Shown: positions 26,499 through 35,097 of the stretch, piece by piece | Numbering within the stretch: position 1 is the first letter of the stretch | Layout of the letters: each line of letters begins with the position of its first letter | Notes under the pieces: generated by a model | What the model saw: the letters and a program-made list of their open reading frames with translations, nothing else | Databases searched by the model: none | Told to the model about the DNA's origin: nothing | Translations under genes and position numbers: made by a program | From: Acinetobacter geminorum | Lineage (GTDB): Bacteria > Pseudomonadota > Gammaproteobacteria > Pseudomonadales > Moraxellaceae | DNA: 64,000 nt | Assembly (NCBI RefSeq): GCF_013009345.1 | Contig: NZ_JABELE010000003.1 | Span: 186,001 to 250,000, forward strand | Direction of reading: 5' to 3'

Positions 26499-27326
26499 GT
26501 GAAAACAAAAGTTCGAGCAGCTCTCTCTCGATTCATTCCCCATAAATATGCAATTGATGCATCAAGCTTAGGGGATGATGAAGAGCTTGCTTGGACAAAT
26601 TTGGGTTTTTGGAAAAATACCCAAAACTACCGTGAAGCTTGTCGCCAATTGGCTGACCATTTGGCACAAGCTGTTAATTTAAATTCAAAAGATCATCTCT
26701 TAGATTTAGGCTGCGGACAGGGTGCAAGTTTGTTGCACTGGTTACAGCATTATCAGCCTAAAAGCCTCAGTGCAGTTGAATTGCAAACCCAATGTGTTCA
26801 TAAAATTCAAAAGCTTATTCCCGAAATAAGCCAGATTTTTTGCGGTTCATTTTTAAATTTAAAACAATTTGAATTTAAACAATACTTCGATGTGGTGATG
26901 TGTATTGATGCCGCTTATCACAGTCATTTAAATTCATTTCTAGATTCCATCGCGCCAGTTTTGAATTCAAAAGGCCGATTAGGTTTTCACTACCTAATGC
27001 GTGCTGACTCATGTCAAAACATGACCGCTCTACAAGAACAAAAGCATCGTTATTTACTCAAAGCAGCAAATGTCGCTTGGGATGCTGTGCCAAATGAAAA
27101 AATGCTCAGAGCTACCTTGGAGCAGCAAGGTTTTGTCGATATTCAAATTGAAGATTTATCTCAGCAAGTATTACTCGGTTTTTCGCAATATATTCAAAAT
27201 CAACAAGGACAAAAACAAAGCCGAGGATTGGCAAATTTTAAAATTCAAATGACTGCAAAGTTATGCCAAAAACTCTACCAAAATGGATATGTACGTTATA
27301 TTCAAATCACAGCAATAAAAAAATAG
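26499..27326 (+). CDS. Class I SAM-dependent methyltransferase
   Basis: This 275-residue methyltransferase has motif I LLDLGCGQGASL near residue 68 and the post-I acidic residue in LSAVELQTQ. The start is a GTG four bases after the oxidoreductase stop, so translation is coupled. The C-terminal part (LLGFSQYIQNQQ) is basic and has no family I can name, though the overall layout recalls methyltransferases acting on unsaturated fatty acids or isoprenoids. A two-step reaction with the upstream flavoenzyme is inferred. Confidence 0.8.
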   Translation: MKTKVRAALSRFIPHKYAIDASSLGDDEELAWTNLGFWKNTQNYREACRQLADHLAQAVNLNSKDHLLDLGCGQGASLLHWLQHYQPKSLSAVELQTQCVHKIQKLIPEISQIFCGSFLNLKQFEFKQYFDVVMCIDAAYHSHLNSFLDSIAPVLNSKGRLGFHYLMRADSCQNMTALQEQKHRYLLKAANVAWDAVPNEKMLRATLEQQGFVDIQIEDLSQQVLLGFSQYIQNQQGQKQSRGLANFKIQMTAKLCQKLYQNGYVRYIQITAIKK

Positions 27327-27334
27327 GATGAGCT

Positions 27335-27757
27335 ATGTCAGCCAAATATCAAGGATCGTGTTTATGTGGAGCTGTGAGCTACCAAAGTGAAGCAGAGCCA
27401 CGTTATAGCTTTAATTGCCACTGTCGGGATTGCCAAAAGGCCACAGGTTCAGCATATGCACCAATCGCTTTTTTTCACCAGTCTGAATTAAAAGTGAATG
27501 GTGAGCTTAAATATTTTGAGACTTTGGGATCTTCTGGCCGACCTATTAAAAGAGCGTTTTGCCCGACGTGTGGTTCTCAGCTTTTTGGCTTACCTGAAAT
27601 TGCGCCTGAAATGATTTCAATACGTGCAGGTACTTTGGATGACCCGAGTCTCTATCAGCCTAGAGCAGAGGTGTTTGTAAGCCAAGCCTATGCATGGGAT
27701 ACACTGAACCCAAACCTTAAACACTTTGAAAAAATGATAGAAAAGAGCAAGAAATAA
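27335..27757 (+). CDS. GFA family (Mss4-like fold) zinc protein
   Basis: This 140-residue protein of the glutathione-dependent formaldehyde-activating enzyme family has the zinc ligands CLCGAV (residues 9-11), CHCRDCQ near 29-34 and FCPTCGSQLFG near 75-85. Members bind zinc in the Mss4 fold; most, including this one, have no proven substrate. It lies eight bases behind the methyltransferase and is probably the third gene of that operon. Confidence 0.87.
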   Translation: MSAKYQGSCLCGAVSYQSEAEPRYSFNCHCRDCQKATGSAYAPIAFFHQSELKVNGELKYFETLGSSGRPIKRAFCPTCGSQLFGLPEIAPEMISIRAGTLDDPSLYQPRAEVFVSQAYAWDTLNPNLKHFEKMIEKSKK

Positions 27758-27760
27758 GGC

Positions 27761-27940
27761 TTAATTAAAGAAGCCAAATATTGCCAAAGCACAGATTAAA
27801 GTAAGACTGCCAAGAGCTAAAAATAATATGGTTTTTCTAAATTTTAGCTGAGGCATTTTACTTACAATGAAAATAAGGCATGTAAGTATGGTCACTAAAG
27901 GTTGAAAAAGATTTGATGGCAAAGTAAACATCTCGTTCAT
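27761..27940 (-). CDS. Small two-helix membrane protein (59 aa)
   Basis: The frame starts with MNEMFTLPSNLFQ and ends with FGFFN. Two hydrophobic segments (about residues 13-27 and 38-57) are separated by a basic loop (SKMPQLKFRK), giving a plausible hairpin membrane protein. It is complete, ends three bases from the convergent GFA gene, and fills an otherwise empty stretch. The ribosome-binding site is weak. No family recognised. The positive-inside loop argues that it is real. Confidence 0.5.
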   Translation of the reverse strand: MNEMFTLPSNLFQPLVTILTCLIFIVSKMPQLKFRKTILFLALGSLTLICALAIFGFFN

Positions 27941-28081
27941 TGTTGTTTTTAAATTTATTTTAGAAATAAAGTAATAAACTTATTATATCGTTTTCTTATT
28001 TAATTGACGAACAGAACTTGTTTATAAATTCATATTTTTATTTCAATGATAGTAAATCAAGTTTTAAATTTAAAAGAACCA

Positions 28082-28099
28082 TGTACGCTTTTTCTTACA
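28082..28099 (+). promoter_or_regulatory. GacA-box-like palindrome
   Basis: TGTACG-N6-CTTACA differs at one position from the GacA upstream activating sequence TGTAAG-N6-CTTACA known from Pseudomonas rsmY and rsmZ. Its centre is about 56 bases before the predicted RNA start, the usual distance. Confidence 0.6.
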
Positions 28100-28112
28100 T
28101 ATATTCGGGAAA

Positions 28113-28140
28113 TTGACCTCTTTTTATGACGTGATAAATT
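28113..28140 (+). promoter_or_regulatory. Promoter of the Rsm-like RNA
   Basis: TTGACC (28113-28118) and TAAATT (28135-28140) are 16 bases apart. Initiation is expected near 28147. Confidence 0.55.
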
Positions 28141-28146
28141 GCCTAT

Positions 28147-28283
28147 GATGAACTCATCAGGAACAGGAAGTTCCGAAACGTAAAACAACAATAATAAGTT
28201 TAAGCATCAGGACGTGAGGTATTACAGGAAGTGTACCTAGTAACGAAATACGAAAAAAGCCCAACATCCTGTTGGGCTTTTTT
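28147..28283 (+). ncRNA. Candidate CsrA/RsmA-titrating small RNA (RsmY/RsmZ type)
   Basis: The ~137-nt RNA has four GGA motifs: ATCAGGAAC, ACAGGAAGT, ATCAGGACG and ACAGGAAGT. The second and fourth sit in hairpin loops AGGAA. Hairpin one is GGAAC/GTTCC (28160-28174). Hairpin two is AGGTA(T)TAC/GTGTACCT (28217-28238, one bulged T). The others lie in the preceding single-stranded ATCAGGA contexts. An A-rich linker separates the two modules, and an eight-pair GC-rich terminator with six T ends the RNA (28259-28283). GGA in AGGA loops is the known CsrA/RsmA recognition element. No coding potential is seen. Sequence alone does not prove CsrA binding. Confidence 0.75.
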
Positions 28284-28397
28284 CATTTCTTATTAACGAA
28301 TTTCTTTGCCACCTAAGACAATAGAGTCACAAGGTAGATTGTAAAATCTACAGACAACAAAAAACCCCATAAATCAAATATTCATGAGGTTTAATGA

Positions 28398-28473
<76 letters not shown>

Positions 28474-28597
28474 GATGTGGAGTGAATTTTACAGTTTCTT
28501 AAAAAAATTACAAGCCAAAAAATGAGCATTTAAATTTTTTCATATCATTTTTAAATGCTCATAGGGGCTAGCCTGAAAAAGTTAGAGTTTTACTACA

Positions 28598-29842
28598 TTA
28601 ATGTGCTTTGGCATGTGAAGTATAAACCGCTAAAAATATTCCAAGTAATGACAGTACAACTGTTAAACCTACAATGGCACTCCAACCACCGTGCAACCAG
28701 AACCATCCGCCCGCCGAGCCGACAATACTTGAACCCATATAGTAAAAAAGTAAGTAGAGCGAACTAGCATGTGCTTTAGCTTGTTTGCTTTCAGCGCCCA
28801 CAGAACTACTGGTAAGTGAGTGGGTAATAAAGAAACCTGTGGTAATAAATGCAATACCAATAATAATGCCGAAAAGCGAGCTGAGTAGGGTCATGAGGCT
28901 CCCTACAATCATTAAGGCAAAACCACCCATCATCATGGTTTTTTTACCAAAGCGATCCGCTAAGCTACCTGCCAACGATGAAGACACCATGCCAAAGCTA
29001 TACGACAAGAAAATAAGGCTAATTTGTGTCTGACTGAGAGAATAAGGCGCGCCGCTTAAACGGAAAGTGGCATAGTTAAACAAAGTCACAAAAACACTAG
29101 TCAACAAGAAACCAATCGCAAATAGGCGTAATAATTTTGTATTGCTTAAATGAGCGCACCACATTTGCATGTGAAAGCCTAAATTCAGCCCTTTTTTCTG
29201 CACAAAATTACGCGATGCGGGAAGTAATTTTAAAAAGGCAATTGAGCAAACAAAACAGATTGCCCCAAGTAAGCCTAAGGCGGTGCGCCATGAAAAATAT
29301 TCAACCAAAATACCCATGCCGACACGGCCCATCATGCCACCAAAAGCCGTACCTGCAATATATAAACCCATAGTTTTACCTAAGTGCTCAGGTGCGATTT
29401 CTTCGGCAATCCAAGCCATCGTCACTGCGGGTACACCACCAAGTAGTAAACCTTCTAAAGCGCGCACTATCAGTAAACTGTGCCAGTTCGGTGTGAACAT
29501 AGAGACAATATTAAGAATTGCTGCACACAGCATTGACGTAAAGATTACACCACGACGGCCAAGGGCTTGTGAAAAGGCGCTTGATAGCACAATCGAAATT
29601 GCTAAAAAGGCAGTCGTTAATGACAGTGCCAAAGAGCTACTCGCAGGGCTAATCTGGAAGCTTTGGCTAAATGCGGGCAGGAGTGGTTGTACACAATAAA
29701 TCAGTGAGAAACTGGCAAAACCTACGAGGAATAAAGCAAATCCTGCGTGTTTATAGGCTTTAGTCCCTTTGTGAATCCACTCACGGGAAAGAATAGAAGT
29801 TGCCTCAGTACTTAAGGTACTGGGTGTAGATGAAGAGTTCAT
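28598..29842 (-). CDS. MFS transporter (YnfM/AraJ-like efflux type)
   Basis: This 414-residue transporter has 12 helices. It carries motif A variants (SQALGRRGVIFTSM after helix 2; GSLADRFGKKTMMMG after helix 8) and the acidic/aromatic helix-5 region GTAFGGMMGRVGMG typical of drug:H+ antiporter-1 members. The first 33 residues form a Ser/Thr-rich cytoplasmic tail. It is divergent from a LysR-family gene, its probable regulator, with 137 bases between them. The substrate is unknown; relatives include arabinose efflux and multidrug pumps. Confidence 0.88.
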   Translation of the reverse strand: MNSSSTPSTLSTEATSILSREWIHKGTKAYKHAGFALFLVGFASFSLIYCVQPLLPAFSQSFQISPASSSLALSLTTAFLAISIVLSSAFSQALGRRGVIFTSMLCAAILNIVSMFTPNWHSLLIVRALEGLLLGGVPAVTMAWIAEEIAPEHLGKTMGLYIAGTAFGGMMGRVGMGILVEYFSWRTALGLLGAICFVCSIAFLKLLPASRNFVQKKGLNLGFHMQMWCAHLSNTKLLRLFAIGFLLTSVFVTLFNYATFRLSGAPYSLSQTQISLIFLSYSFGMVSSSLAGSLADRFGKKTMMMGGFALMIVGSLMTLLSSLFGIIIGIAFITTGFFITHSLTSSSVGAESKQAKAHASSLYLLFYYMGSSIVGSAGGWFWLHGGWSAIVGLTVVLSLLGIFLAVYTSHAKAH

Positions 29843-29979
29843 ATCATGACCATGACAGAAAAAGAGCAGTGCCTAAAGGCATGCTGCATCGAGAAAATTC
29901 GATAAATTAAAATTAGCAATTTGAGAGGTATTTTTCTAATATATTTAACAATGGATCATGATATGTTTTATATATAGCA

Positions 29980-30891
29980 ATGGAACTCAGGCATATACGC
30001 TACTTTTTAGCGGTAGCAGAAGAAAAAAACTTTACCAAAGCTGCGCAACGTTTAAACATGAGCCAGCCGCCTTTAAGCATGCAAATACGAGACTTAGAAG
30101 AAGAGCTAGGTGCAGATTTATTTATTCGTTCGCCACATGGGGTGGAGCTGACCGAAGCAGGGCTTGCCTTTTTAAATGCGATTCAGCCTGTACAGCAGCG
30201 TGTAGAAGATGCAGCGAGCTTAGTTAAACAAGTAGCAAATGGCGAAGTGGGCCAATTGCGATTAGGCTTTACAGGCACTTCAATGTTGAACCCTTTAATT
30301 CCTAAATGCGTTCGTTATTTTCAGCAGCAATATCCGAAAGTGAATTTAAAACTTGAAGAAGCCAACACTTTACTGCTCATCGATTTATTACTTGAAGACC
30401 GCTTAGATGTCGCGATTATTCGTTCACCACGAAATATTCCAGATAGTTTAATTATTCAAGAATTATTAGCAGAGCCGCTCATTGCTGCTTTACCTTCAGA
30501 GTCTTTTAATCTGGACGATTCATCACAAGAAATTGATTTAACGGCACTACGAGAGCTTGATTTTATTGTCTCGCCACCATCCATTAGCGCAGGGCTTTTC
30601 GATGCGATTAAACAAGCCTGTCATGAGCGTGGTTTTGAACCGAAAATTGGACAAAATGCTCCGCAAATTGTGTCGATTTTATCGTTAGTGTCTGCAAATT
30701 TGGGGGTATCTTTGGTTCCCGAGTCGACCAAACAATTGCAAATACAGGGTGTGGCTTATCGCTCTTTGAAAGCGCCTGTTCCTACGGTGGGTTTAGGGCT
30801 TGCTTATAAGAAACATGCCCCTTCACAAATGGCGATTAACTTTGCCAGTGTGGTGCAAGTCGCTTGTCACCATGCAGAGGAATATCAATAA
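29980..30891 (+). CDS. LysR-family transcriptional regulator
   Basis: This 303-residue regulator has the classic BenM/CatM-like N-terminus MELRHIRYFLAVAEEKNFTKAA and helix-turn-helix LNMSQPPLSMQIRDLEEELG, followed by a substrate-binding domain (about 90-300) with the RLGFTG entrance. It is divergent from an MFS transporter gene, so it most likely activates that pump in response to its substrate. The resemblance to aromatic-compound regulators is an observation about the N-terminus only. Confidence 0.88.
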   Translation: MELRHIRYFLAVAEEKNFTKAAQRLNMSQPPLSMQIRDLEEELGADLFIRSPHGVELTEAGLAFLNAIQPVQQRVEDAASLVKQVANGEVGQLRLGFTGTSMLNPLIPKCVRYFQQQYPKVNLKLEEANTLLLIDLLLEDRLDVAIIRSPRNIPDSLIIQELLAEPLIAALPSESFNLDDSSQEIDLTALRELDFIVSPPSISAGLFDAIKQACHERGFEPKIGQNAPQIVSILSLVSANLGVSLVPESTKQLQIQGVAYRSLKAPVPTVGLGLAYKKHAPSQMAINFASVVQVACHHAEEYQ

Positions 30892-30897
30892 AATCGA

Positions 30898-31785
30898 CTA
30901 GCTTGATTTCGGTGCTTTGTTCATCAATAAGATGCCTAAAATAATAAAAATCGCGCCATATAAAAATGATAAAGTCGGCTGTTCATGAATGAAAACCCAA
31001 GCCATGAGCGCTGCAAAAATGGGTTCTGAAAGCTCGGTCACTTGTACCTTTGCGGCACTCATGTAAGACAATGCTTTAGTGGTACAGAAAAAGCCGAGGA
31101 TGGTTGGCAGAACAGCTAAACCAATCAAGCCTAAAACAATGTCACTATTAAAATTAATACTGTGAAAATTAATTAAAAACGGAACGGCAAGATAAACACT
31201 GCCAAATAACAATAAATACTTGGTAAGAAACAGCCCGCCGTTTAATTTGAATTTTTTCACTAAAACCGAAAATAGGCCATAACCCGTACCGGCAATAGAA
31301 GCATTGATCAGCATTAAAAGGCTATTTTCACCTTTCCATGAAATAATACTAATCCCCGCAACCGCCAATAATGTTCCAATAAGTGAATGAATGTAGATGC
31401 TTTCTTTTAAAATGAACCGACCAAAAAATAGGGCAGAGATGGCAGCCGAAGCCATGAGTACCACTACCACATTCGCCGCAGCGCCGTGGTTGTAGGCAAT
31501 GGTCTCGAAAAAGAATAAAGAGAAGATTCCTAGAAAAGCACATATGGCAATTTGAGTAAAAACGCTGAGTTTACTTGGCGTGCTGCTAATAAAAGCAATC
31601 TTTTGGCTCACAGGAACTTTACATAAAAACACACTTAAAAAGAAAAAGGCGATAATGGTTTTTAAAAAGGCAATGTCTTGTGGGTTTAAACCACTGTGCA
31701 TGAGTAATTTGCTAATCACACCAATAGAGGCATTGAGTGCTGCTGCACAAAGTGCAAATAGGGTTCCAATAATTAAATTATTCAC
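30898..31785 (-). CDS. EamA-family DMT transporter
   Basis: This 295-residue protein of the drug/metabolite transporter superfamily has ten predicted helices in two EamA repeats (about 5-135 and 150-290), with the conserved ends LGTLLAVAGISII and GAIFIILGILLMNKAP. Such proteins export amino acids, nucleosides or other metabolites; no substrate can be read from the sequence. It is convergent with the LysR gene and has its own promoter region on the right. Confidence 0.85.
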   Translation of the reverse strand: MNNLIIGTLFALCAAALNASIGVISKLLMHSGLNPQDIAFLKTIIAFFFLSVFLCKVPVSQKIAFISSTPSKLSVFTQIAICAFLGIFSLFFFETIAYNHGAAANVVVVLMASAAISALFFGRFILKESIYIHSLIGTLLAVAGISIISWKGENSLLMLINASIAGTGYGLFSVLVKKFKLNGGLFLTKYLLLFGSVYLAVPFLINFHSINFNSDIVLGLIGLAVLPTILGFFCTTKALSYMSAAKVQVTELSEPIFAALMAWVFIHEQPTLSFLYGAIFIILGILLMNKAPKSS

Positions 31786-32013
31786 TCTTATAATTCTTCC
31801 TAAGTTTTACACATGCAGTCTACATTATTTTTTAGATGAATATTCAATTAAAATAAGCAGTTAAGGTTTAATATTTTCGATGGGTTATTCTGTATGGATT
31901 TAACCAGTTTTATAAAAACATAAACTCTTCTAAGAGACTTTTGTTTCAGGGAATTGTGATTTATGGAGCTTACTCATATTATATAATTAGTTAATTATTA
32001 AAGAATTTTAAAA

Positions 32014-32757
32014 ATGATTAAATCGATTATTTCAGGTTGCGCGGTTCTCACACTTTCGGCTTTGGCGGTCACGCATGCAGAATTTTCTTTTGAACAAGAA
32101 TTACAACAAAGCTGTAATAAAGTGAAGCAATACGCGAGCTTAGGTAAGAAATTCTACGACCAAAAACAATATAAAAAAGCGCTCGAAAATTTCCAAAACC
32201 AAGCCTCTTGGACTGCTTTTTGTAAAGCCAATGCAGACGAAACCACAGTTAAATTTACCGACCGAGATATTGAAGTTGCCAACAATAATGTGGGATTAGC
32301 CTATGCCAAATTGGGTCAACCACTCTGGGCGAGAGCATGGTTTATGCTTGATGAAAAATCAAAATCTAGCCAGTTTAATCTTAAACAGTTACCTGTACCT
32401 AAAACCTCAAATGATTTGTCTGGTGAATATGTGCGTTATTCAGGTTTTGGTGAGTGGGATCACATCACGGTAAGTCGTAAGCAGGGCCAATATGCAATTA
32501 GCTATGCCGGTTTATATATGGGACTTAGAAGCTTGATCTATGGCCCAAATATGGGTGAGTTTGACACCAAAATGCCGAGCAATAAAAAGCAAACGGTTTA
32601 TAAAAATGAAGACTGCCGCATTCAACTCGATTTTAAATCTAACGCAAAATTAGGTAACTATATTCAGGTCAAACAAAGCGAAGGCGAGTCGGGTTGTGGC
32701 TTTGGACATAACGTCTATGCAGATGGAACGTATTTAAAAGTTGAGTCTGGAAAATAG
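32014..32757 (+). CDS. Secreted hypothetical protein with TPR-like region
   Basis: I do not recognise a named family. The 247-residue protein has a signal peptide (about 1-22, cleaved after VTHA). An alpha-helical part resembles a pair of tetratricopeptide helices (GKKFYDQKQYKKALENFQNQA; NNVGLAYAKLGQPLWARAWFML), and a beta-rich C-terminal half carries two cysteines (ED-C-R and SG-C-GFGH) that could form a disulphide. The product is probably periplasmic. It opens a row of four small genes on the same strand that end in a common terminator. Confidence 0.7.
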   Translation: MIKSIISGCAVLTLSALAVTHAEFSFEQELQQSCNKVKQYASLGKKFYDQKQYKKALENFQNQASWTAFCKANADETTVKFTDRDIEVANNNVGLAYAKLGQPLWARAWFMLDEKSKSSQFNLKQLPVPKTSNDLSGEYVRYSGFGEWDHITVSRKQGQYAISYAGLYMGLRSLIYGPNMGEFDTKMPSNKKQTVYKNEDCRIQLDFKSNAKLGNYIQVKQSEGESGCGFGHNVYADGTYLKVESGK

Positions 32758-32803
32758 TAAATTTCTTACTGTTCTTTTCTAAGATTTAAAAAAGGAAACT
32801 TGA

Positions 32804-33001
32804 ATGTTAAGTTCGGCAAATATTGGCCATGGCATTATGATGGGCTTTGTAATGCTTGCTAGTATCTTGATAATTATAATTGCTGTAATTATTGGGCTAT
32901 ACGGTAAAAAACGTAAAAACAAGTCTGAGACAGAAAACATAACTTTTATCATTCTATTATGTATTGGTGTAGTTGGTCTGATTTATGGTTATGTTGGATA
33001 G
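32804..33001 (+). CDS. Small membrane protein (65 aa)
   Basis: The protein has two predicted membrane helices (about 8-35 and 47-64) separated by a highly charged loop (YGKKRKNKSETEN). AAAAAGGA precedes the ATG at good distance. No family recognised. It sits between two hypothetical genes on the same strand. Confidence 0.65.
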   Translation: MLSSANIGHGIMMGFVMLASILIIIIAVIIGLYGKKRKNKSETENITFIILLCIGVVGLIYGYVG

Positions 33002-33042
33002 TAGTAATTGAATGATGAGATATAGTAGATAAGAGAGAAAAC

Positions 33043-33462
33043 ATGGGTATTGAATACTTTATTTTTTCAATGGATGATTCTGCAACTAAAGAGGAAATAT
33101 TAGATATTTTTAGTCCTTATTGGACAGAAATAGATGACAATTATTACTTCCTAGACTATGGCGTAGAGGTATATGAAGGCAGGATGGCTGGCGTACACTG
33201 TCATTTTTCCATAACTTTCGGTAAGGATAACTCAAGTGTAGAAGGCTTAACTATTTTCAGGCCATGCGGATCAGAAAAAATGGAGAGAGCAGTTTTTAAA
33301 CTCATTAGTGATTTCCCCATGTTTGTTACCTATCCGAGTGATCCATTGGTTGTAGTAACCGCAAGTCCGAAATGTGTTGAGTTACTAAGAGAAAAGTACC
33401 CTGATTTCCTAGCAAAAGATGTAACAGTAGTCACTTCTTATGAAGAATATATAAAAACCTAA
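33043..33462 (+). CDS. Hypothetical acidic cytoplasmic protein (139 aa)
   Basis: This protein has no signal peptide or membrane segment. It is acidic and mixed alpha/beta, with a strand-rich middle (YFLDYGVEVYEGRMAGVHCHFSI). GAGAGAAA precedes the ATG. I cannot assign a family. Size, acidity and its position beside secreted small proteins would fit an immunity or adaptor protein, but nothing proves this. Confidence 0.6.
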   Translation: MGIEYFIFSMDDSATKEEILDIFSPYWTEIDDNYYFLDYGVEVYEGRMAGVHCHFSITFGKDNSSVEGLTIFRPCGSEKMERAVFKLISDFPMFVTYPSDPLVVVTASPKCVELLREKYPDFLAKDVTVVTSYEEYIKT

Positions 33463-33544
33463 GAATCCCATTTGCCTGCTCTCTAAGATAGGGATGGATA
33501 AAGCTAACTAACAATTTGATTAAAAAATTTATAGGAACTAAATA

Positions 33545-33937
33545 ATGAAAAATATATTTGCACCTTTACTGCTTGTTTCTACGGTTATTTTTTCTGCTCA
33601 CATTTATGCAGAGCCGACTAGTACCTGTAAGGAAGTGAAATTCCAAAAGGCTGATCAGGCTTGGAGTGGACACTATTATTTACATGGTGTAATGGAAGTC
33701 GGTTCAGAGCTTTTACTTCAGCCAGACGGTAAGTTTCAATGGATGCTCGCTGTAGGTGCTTTAGACCAATATGCAGAAGGCACATGGTGGAAAAATGGAG
33801 ACTGTATTGGCTTAAAACCAGAGGCTAAATTTAAAAAGGATTTAAGTATTTTCCCTGAAAGCCTAACGATTTCGGATAAATCCTTAGATGCGATCTGGGA
33901 AGGTGGACGCCAGCAAGGCACATATAGCAAAGACTAA
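33545..33937 (+). CDS. Secreted hypothetical protein (130 aa)
   Basis: A signal peptide (about 1-22, MKNIFAPLLLVSTVIFSAHIYA) is followed by a compact beta-rich domain with two cysteines (STCKE and GDCIG), probably a periplasmic disulphide. The second half (GALDQYAEGTWWKNGDCIGL; EGGRQQGTY) resembles a small beta barrel of the lipocalin-like kind that binds no obvious ligand. No named family recognised. A strong terminator ends the four-gene run. Confidence 0.65.
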   Translation: MKNIFAPLLLVSTVIFSAHIYAEPTSTCKEVKFQKADQAWSGHYYLHGVMEVGSELLLQPDGKFQWMLAVGALDQYAEGTWWKNGDCIGLKPEAKFKKDLSIFPESLTISDKSLDAIWEGGRQQGTYSKD

Positions 33938-33939
33938 AC

Positions 33940-33971
33940 TAAAAAAGTCCGACACTGAGTCGGACTTTTTT
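33940..33971. terminator. Bidirectional terminator
   Basis: AGTCCGAC/GTCGGACT (33946-33953 and 33959-33966), flanked by six A and six T, separates the secreted-protein run from the convergent aldo/keto reductase. Confidence 0.9.
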
Positions 33972-33983
33972 ATGGCTTGTATT

Positions 33984-34985
33984 TTAGTGGTTCACCGCAG
34001 CAAGTTGCTGAGCGTTATAGCGTGCGCCCATGTTTGGGTATCTCGCAATAATCGCTTGAATTTCTGCCAAGTCTGCCGCTGTTAAATGAAGGTCTACAGC
34101 ACCCGCATTTTCTACAAGTCGCTCGATTTTACGCGTACCCGGAATTGGAATAATGTCGTCACCTTGCGCCAAAATCCAAGCCAAAGCCAGTTGAGCCGCT
34201 GTCGCATTTTTGCTTTGAGCAAACTCGCTAAATGCTTGCGCCAAGCTTTGGTTATTTTTCCAGTTATCGCCCTGATAACGTGGTAACTGGCGACGGAAAT
34301 CATTTTCTTCTAAGTTATTTAGATCAAGCGTATTGGTAATTAAACCGCGTGATAACGGTGAATACGGCACAAGGCTAATACCTAATTCGCGAATGGTTTG
34401 AAAGTGAGTATCTTCCAGTTCACGGGTAAGCAATGAATATTCATGTTGAACCGCTGCAATCGGGTGAATCGCATGTGCTTTACGAATGGTTTCAGCCGAC
34501 GCTTCACTGAGTCCTAGGTAACGAACTTTACCTTGCTTGACCAAGTCCGCCATTGCGCCAATGGTATCTTCAACCGGAACATTCGGGTCTATACGGTGCG
34601 CATAATACAAATCAATCACGTCTGTATTTAAGCGTCTTAAGCTGTTTTCGACCGCAACTTTAATCCACTCAGGTGAGCCGTCGATATAAGACTCTAAAGA
34701 GTTTTTCGGGTTGAGGTTATCTTCTTTATAGCGAAAGCCAAATTTGGTCGCCAAGAATACTTTGTCGCGATGTTTTTCTAAAACTTTTGAGAGCAAAACT
34801 TCGTTTGCGCCGTTGCCGTACATGTCGGCGGTGTCCCAAAAGTTAATGCCGAGGTCTAATGCCTTTTCTAGGGTTGCAATGCTTTGTGTGTCGTCTGAGG
34901 CCCCATAGGCAAAGCTCATTCCCATGCAACCTAAACCAAGTGCTGATACTTTTTCGCCTGTTTGTCCTAAAGTTCTATATTTCAT
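33984..34985 (-). CDS. Aldo/keto reductase
   Basis: This 333-residue NADPH-dependent reductase has the AKR TIM barrel. The catalytic tetrad is visible: Asp and Tyr in WDTADMYGNG, Lys in FLATKFGF and His in YYAHRID. The NADP motif is IPIPGTRKIERL. It belongs to the AKR11/13-like group that reduces aldehydes and ketones. An AraC-family gene lies directly upstream on the same strand, and two direct repeats of its putative binding motif precede this gene, so AraC-dependent induction is likely. Confidence 0.92.
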   Translation of the reverse strand: MKYRTLGQTGEKVSALGLGCMGMSFAYGASDDTQSIATLEKALDLGINFWDTADMYGNGANEVLLSKVLEKHRDKVFLATKFGFRYKEDNLNPKNSLESYIDGSPEWIKVAVENSLRRLNTDVIDLYYAHRIDPNVPVEDTIGAMADLVKQGKVRYLGLSEASAETIRKAHAIHPIAAVQHEYSLLTRELEDTHFQTIRELGISLVPYSPLSRGLITNTLDLNNLEENDFRRQLPRYQGDNWKNNQSLAQAFSEFAQSKNATAAQLALAWILAQGDDIIPIPGTRKIERLVENAGAVDLHLTAADLAEIQAIIARYPNMGARYNAQQLAAVNH

Positions 34986-35053
34986 TTTTCACACTCTTTT
35001 TTGCAAAATCACTTGAGTAGAAAAACTATAAAATCCTTTGGCTCAAACTGACG

Positions 35054-35088
35054 TATAACATTCAAACCAATAATTATAAAATTCAAAC
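35054..35088 (-). promoter_or_regulatory. Predicted AraC-type activator site before the aldo/keto reductase
   Basis: TATAACATTCAAAC (35054-35067) and TATAAAATTCAAAC (35075-35088) are direct repeats offset by 21 bases, two helical turns. A third copy lies upstream of the AraC-family gene itself (36037-36050). Confidence 0.65.
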
Positions 35089-35097
35089 AATCTGTTT

